From contig CANGRN010000128.1 in the NCBI GenBank assembly GCA_947455695.1, positions 1-5,532 of the forward strand: a DNA stretch of 5,532 nucleotides, in the 5' to 3' direction. Position 1 is the stretch's first letter. The number at the start of each line of letters is the position of its first letter. Source of the stretch: Alphaproteobacteria bacterium (GTDB taxonomy: Bacteria; Pseudomonadota; Alphaproteobacteria; Micropepsales; Micropepsaceae). Positions 1-5,532 of this stretch are shown one piece after another. The position numbers and the translations under genes are program-made. The notes under the pieces were generated by a model. It was not told the DNA's origin and did no database searches. It was given only the letters and a program-made list of their open reading frames with translations.

Positions 1-3
1 ACC

Positions 4-845
4 ATGGACCTTCTGACCCAGATTCTGGCCCCGCAGCGACTCACCGCCATCGTGGATGTGGGCGCCAATCCCATCGACGGCGATCCGCCTTACAAGGCGA
101 TGCTGACGGCCGGGCTGTGCGAGGTGACAGGCTTTGAACCGCAAGCCCAGGCGCTGGCGAAGCTGGAACAAAGCAAGGGTCCGCGGGAACGTTATCTACC
201 GTACGCTTTGGGCGACGGAACCCAGCGCACCCTGCATGTCTGCGAGCTGGAAGGCATGACCAGCCTGCTGGAACCCGACCCCGCGCATCTGGCGCTTTTC
301 AATTTGTTTCCTATATGGGGTCAAGTGAAAGCCAGGATTCCCGTCACCACCAAGAAGCTGGACGATGTCGCCGAGATCGCGCACCTGGATTTCCTGAAAA
401 TGGACGTCCAGGGCGGCGAGCGCGAGGTGCTGGCCCATGGCCGCGCCAGGCTGAAAGACGCCGTGGTGGTGCAGACCGAAGTTTCCTTTGTTCCCCTTTA
501 CAAGAACCAGCCGCCCTTCGGCGAGATAGACCTGACGATGCGGGAACTCGGGTTCCTGCCCCATTGCGTCACCGGCACCAAGATCTGGCCGCTGGCGCCA
601 ATGGTGGTGCGCAATGAACCCAATCGCGGCATTCGGCAGCTCCTGGAAACCGATATGGTCTATGTCCGCGACATCAGCAAGGCGATGAGCGCCGAACAAA
701 GGAAGCATCTCGCTCTGGTGGCCCATCATTGCTACGGCTCCTACGACCTGGTGCTGAAGTCCATCGCCACATTGATTGAACTGGGCGCGGTGCCCGCAGA
801 CGCCAACAAGCGTTATCTCGCCAGCCTGCAGAGCAAAAATCACTG

Positions 846-846
<1 letters not shown>
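4..846 (+). CDS. FkbM family SAM-dependent methyltransferase
   Basis: Predicted 280-residue soluble methyltransferase of the FkbM family, which transfers a methyl group from S-adenosylmethionine, usually to a hydroxyl on a sugar or secondary metabolite; the substrate cannot be told here. A Rossmann-type SAM-binding motif is visible at residues 16-22 (IVDVGAN), followed by the acidic strand-2 motif GFEP (43-46). The family hallmark [14 protein letters not shown] lies at 130-143, with the acidic residue D134 and the GGE turn. The remaining C-terminal part (about 180-280) has no motif I recognise. The ATG at 4 is only three bases from the window edge, so its ribosome binding site is unseen and a more upstream start is possible, although the distance to the SAM motif fits a true start. 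The TGA stop shares one base with the uvrA ATG, suggesting co-transcription and coupled translation. No glycosyltransferase or other sugar gene is visible to hint at the substrate. Its codon use is somewhat less G/C-biased than uvrA. Confidence 0.88.
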
Positions 847-3323
<2,477 letters not shown>

Positions 3324-3725
3324 ATCTCCATCGGCCAGCAGGCCACGACGCTCTCAGGCGGCGAGGCCCAGCGCGTCAAGCTGTCCAAGGAATTGTCACG
3401 CCGCGCCACCGGACGCACGCTCTACATCCTGGACGAGCCCACCACCGGCCTGCATTTCCACGACGTCAAGAAACTGCTGGAAGTGCTGCAGGAACTGGTG
3501 GCCGCCGGCAACACCATCGTGGTGATCGAGCACAATCTGGAAGTCATCAAGATTGCCGACTGGATCGTGGATCTGGGCCCCGAAGGCGGCGATGGCGGCG
3601 GCGAGATCGTGGCCACCGGCACGCCCGAAGAGGTGGCCAGGAACCCGCGCTCCTACACGGGCCAGTATCTCAAGCCGCTGCTGAAAAACGCGCCCACGGC
3701 CAAGAGGCTGAAGGCCGCCGAGTAA
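3324..3725 (+). pseudogene. uvrA: C-terminal remainder of uvrA, separated by the nonsense codon
   Basis: This stretch stays in the uvrA frame and encodes the last 133 residues of a full-length protein of about 959 residues. It carries ABC signature II ([11 protein letters not shown], starting at 836 in full-length numbering), Walker B II ([12 protein letters not shown]863-E864), the H-loop (VVIEHNL, H896) and the usual end ([12 protein letters not shown], then QYLKPLL). There are no frameshifts or further stops, and codon use matches the upstream part, so it has not visibly decayed. The only plausible restart I see is a TTG at 3393, without a good ribosome binding site and already past signature II; a 110-residue product from it would lack a complete ATPase site. 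It is best read together with 846-3323 as one interrupted gene. If the stop is a sequencing error, the real gene is 846-3725 and intact. Confidence 0.9.
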
Positions 3726-3747
3726 CGGGCATCGCCAGGCGGCCGTA

Positions 3748-4935
3748 TCACACGGCGGCCAGGAGACCGGCGCCAAGGACGGTGAGAATAACGACCGCCC
3801 AGGAGGGCATGTTGGCCGCCGTCAGCAACCCGAAGCCGGCAAGAGCCAGTACAAGGTCGCTGGGGGTGTGAACGGCCGAGGTCCAGACCGGCCGGCAGAA
3901 CGCCGCCAGCAACAGACCCACCACAACGGCGTTCACGCCGCTCAACGCGCCCCGGACCTGTGGGTGGTGGCGCACGGCTTGCCAAACCGGAAGCGCCCCG
4001 ATGACCAGCAGGAAAGACGGCAGGTAGATGGCCGCAAGGCACAAGGCTGCGCCCGCCAGGTTGTTGGGCGCGGACGTCATCACGGCGCCCAGATAGGCCG
4101 CAAAGGAAAACAGGGGGCCCGGCATGGCCTGGGCGGCGCCATAGCCTGCCAGGAAGTCGGCGCCCGACACCCACCCCGTTGGGATAACGGCCGACTGCAA
4201 CAATGGCAGAATCACATGCCCGCCTCCGAAGACGAGTGCACCGGACTGATAGAATGCCGAGAACACCGCCAGAGCGTGATTGTGGAGCAGGCCACTGACA
4301 AATGGCAGCAATGCCAGGAGCAGGAAGAACAGCCCGAGAGCGGCAAACGCGGTCCGTCGGTTCAGGCCCGGGGGAAGAGTCTTCGGGAGATTTTTGCCCA
4401 ACCCCTTGAGGAAAAACCATCCCAGGACGCCCCCCGCAGCAATCGTCAGCGGTTGGGTTGCGGGAAATGGCAGCCACAACAAAATGACGGTCGAAACCAG
4501 GGCGAGAAAACGGCGTGGCCAGTCGGGACAAAGCTGGCGCGTCATCAGCAAAATCGCCTGGGCAACGACAGGCACCGCCACAAGGATCAGCCCATGGCTG
4601 AGCCATCCTGGAATGCCGGCGCCGAAATAGCCCATGCCGATCCCCAGCATGGTCATCAGGACCGCGGAGGGCAGCGTGAAGCCCATCCATGCCGCTATCG
4701 CGCCACGCCAACCCGCCTTGGCGAGGCCAATGCCAATGCTGACCTGGCTGGAGGAAGGTCCGGGCAAAAATTGGCACAAGCCGATCAGTTCGGCGAAGCT
4801 GTCTTCATCCAGCCAGCGAAGTCGCTTGACCAGGGCGCTGTGAAAATATCCCAGATGCGCAACGGGCCCGCCAAAGGACGACAGGCCAAGGCGCAGAAAA
4901 ACCAGGAAAATCCGGTAGACGGAGATACGAAGCAT
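3748..4935 (-). CDS. chrA: Chromate transporter, two-domain CHR family (ChrA-like)
   Basis: Predicted 395-residue inner-membrane protein of the long-chain CHR family, whose characterised members export chromate and so give chromate resistance. It has the two homologous halves typical of this family. The N-terminal half carries FLRLGLSSFGGPVAHLGY (about 13-30) and LCQFLPGPSSSQVSIGIG (53-70). The C-terminal half carries VFGGGHV (235-241), AMPGPLF (270-276) and a late GVNAVVVGLLLAAF segment. Many hydrophobic stretches fit roughly 10-12 membrane spans. The length is normal. The ATG at 4935 is the only usual start codon after an upstream in-frame TAA; the bases before it lack a clear Shine-Dalgarno. 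It lies 87 bases downstream of another minus-strand membrane-protein gene and converges on uvrA. No chrB regulator or other metal gene is visible. In its first 80 codons, 26 end in A or T by hand count, against 13 in uvrA and 9 in the neighbouring gene, suggesting possible transfer. Some family members may move sulfate or other oxyanions, so the substrate is inferred. Confidence 0.92.
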   Translation of the reverse strand: MLRISVYRIFLVFLRLGLSSFGGPVAHLGYFHSALVKRLRWLDEDSFAELIGLCQFLPGPSSSQVSIGIGLAKAGWRGAIAAWMGFTLPSAVLMTMLGIGMGYFGAGIPGWLSHGLILVAVPVVAQAILLMTRQLCPDWPRRFLALVSTVILLWLPFPATQPLTIAAGGVLGWFFLKGLGKNLPKTLPPGLNRRTAFAALGLFFLLLALLPFVSGLLHNHALAVFSAFYQSGALVFGGGHVILPLLQSAVIPTGWVSGADFLAGYGAAQAMPGPLFSFAAYLGAVMTSAPNNLAGAALCLAAIYLPSFLLVIGALPVWQAVRHHPQVRGALSGVNAVVVGLLLAAFCRPVWTSAVHTPSDLVLALAGFGLLTAANMPSWAVVILTVLGAGLLAAV

Positions 4936-5022
4936 AAAGACAGCCGAAAATCTGGATGCTGTGATTTCAACTATGCTGACTGCTTATAGCGGCCAAACAG
5001 GCATGCCGCACCAGGCGAACAA
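4936..5022 (-). promoter_or_regulatory. Intergenic gap upstream of chrA with a possible -10 element
   Basis: This 87-base gap separates the end of the upstream membrane-protein gene from the chrA start. Read on the minus strand it contains TATAAG (4983-4988), one mismatch from the consensus -10 box, about 47 bases before the chrA ATG. No good -35 hexamer sits 16-18 bases before it, so the promoter call is weak. The gap is richer in A/T than the flanking genes. I see no hairpin with a T-run that would end the upstream transcript, so chrA could instead be read through from upstream. Confidence 0.22.
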
Positions 5023-5532
5023 TCAAGCCAGGATTTCCACCGAAGGCTCGTCTTTCAGCGTCCGCCAGATCGAGACGCTGGCGCCCGCAAGAAGTCCGAT
5101 CACCAGCGGCGAGAACAGAAAGCCCAGCCCGCAGGTCAGCGGCAAGCTCTGGCGCGCCTGCATCACTGCGGCGACGATCTGCATCTGGGTCGCGGCGCCC
5201 GGCATGGCGGCGGGTTTTTCGCCCATTCCCACATCGATTGCCGCCATGACCAGCAGCAGCGGCAGGAAAAGCCCAAGCAGCACGCCCAGCAACGGCAGGA
5301 AATTGCCCGCCGACAGGGCCCAGGCACGGCGCAAGGTGGGCGCGGTTTCGCTCACCGCGATGGCCGGCAGCAGCAAAAGAAAGCGCGCCAGCACCATCAC
5401 GAAGACGATCACCATGCCCAGCATCGCCAACGCGCCCATGGCGCCCTGCGATTTGGCCGCGCCGGGCACCAGCACCACAGCCGCGTTGGCGCCGATCAGG
5501 ACGGTGGTTCCCAGCAGAAGCATCAGGCTGGC
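5023..5532 (-). CDS. Partial multi-pass membrane protein of unknown function (C-terminal part)
   Basis: The reading frame is open to the window edge (the codons before the ATG at 5523 read A-S-L), so the start probably lies outside and 169 residues of the C-terminus are seen. Numbering from that internal ATG, hydrophobic stretches occur near 1-19, 29-55, 75-95 and 128-152, giving about four membrane spans. Between the second and third lies a short polar segment, ETAPTLRRAWALSAGNFLPL. An LRRAWALS-GNF pattern of this kind recurs in alphaproteobacterial membrane proteins, some of which are annotated as glycerophosphodiester phosphodiesterase membrane-domain proteins. That likeness is from memory and is only a hint. 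No catalytic residues are recognised. The protein ends with a short charged tail (LKDEPSVEILA). Third codon positions are strongly G/C, like uvrA, so it looks native to this genome. It is on the same strand as chrA, 87 bases upstream of it. Confidence 0.72.
   Translation of the reverse strand, partial: ASLMLLLGTTVLIGANAAVVLVPGAAKSQGAMGALAMLGMVIVFVMVLARFLLLLPAIAVSETAPTLRRAWALSAGNFLPLLGVLLGLFLPLLLVMAAIDVGMGEKPAAMPGAATQMQIVAAVMQARQSLPLTCGLGFLFSPLVIGLLAGASVSIWRTLKDEPSVEILA

Noticed and set aside
3393..3725. A stand-alone 110-residue ABC ATPase gene starting at TTG 3393
   Set aside because: It is in the same frame as uvrA and is simply its C-terminal end; no ribosome binding site is evident and the signature motif lies before the TTG.
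3742..3756. Hairpin as a bidirectional terminator for uvrA and chrA
   Set aside because: The stem is only 5 bp with a 5-base loop, has no T-run on either side and overlaps the chrA stop codon.
3653..4777. A 374-codon minus-strand frame overlapping chrA in another phase
   Set aside because: It is P/R/G-rich with no coherent domain and overlaps the recognised ChrA frame; a shadow of the codon bias.
3868..4989. A 373-codon open frame on the plus strand opposite chrA
   Set aside because: The product is rich in Q, R, G and H with no domain or membrane pattern, while the minus strand gives a clear two-half chromate transporter.

Overview
The window looks like chromosomal DNA of a GC-rich alphaproteobacterium. 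The evidence is strongly G/C-biased third codon positions in most genes, and a UvrA whose wording after the first ATPase motif ([19 protein letters not shown]) and at its first zinc module (CPVSGF) I associate with alphaproteobacteria. This placement is from memory, and genus is not resolvable.

Layout, left to right. A FkbM-type SAM-dependent methyltransferase gene (4-846, +) overlaps by one base (TGATG) the start of uvrA, the damage-recognition ATPase of nucleotide excision repair. The uvrA reading frame runs from 846 to 3725 and would encode a normal-length protein, but it is cut at codon 826 by an in-frame TAA (3321-3323), exactly where UvrA proteins carry a conserved tyrosine. The 825-residue product lacks the second ABC signature, the second Walker B and its H-loop. 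All of these are still encoded, in the same frame and undamaged, in 3324-3725. This is a one-base nonsense change, either real and recent or a sequencing error, and is the most notable point in the window.

uvrA converges on a chromate-transporter gene of the two-domain CHR/ChrA family (3748-4935, -), with only 22 bases between the stop codons and no convincing terminator. Upstream of chrA on the same strand, after an 87-base gap, lies the 3' part of a multi-pass membrane protein of unknown function (5023-5532, -) whose start is beyond the window edge.

No RNA genes, insertion sequences, CRISPR arrays, phage genes or long repeats were seen. The genes do not form one obvious pathway: DNA repair and chromate transport are both stress-related, but nothing here shows joint control. 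I do not see a new multi-gene system. The interest lies in the broken uvrA, its coupling to a FkbM gene, and the differing codon use of chrA.
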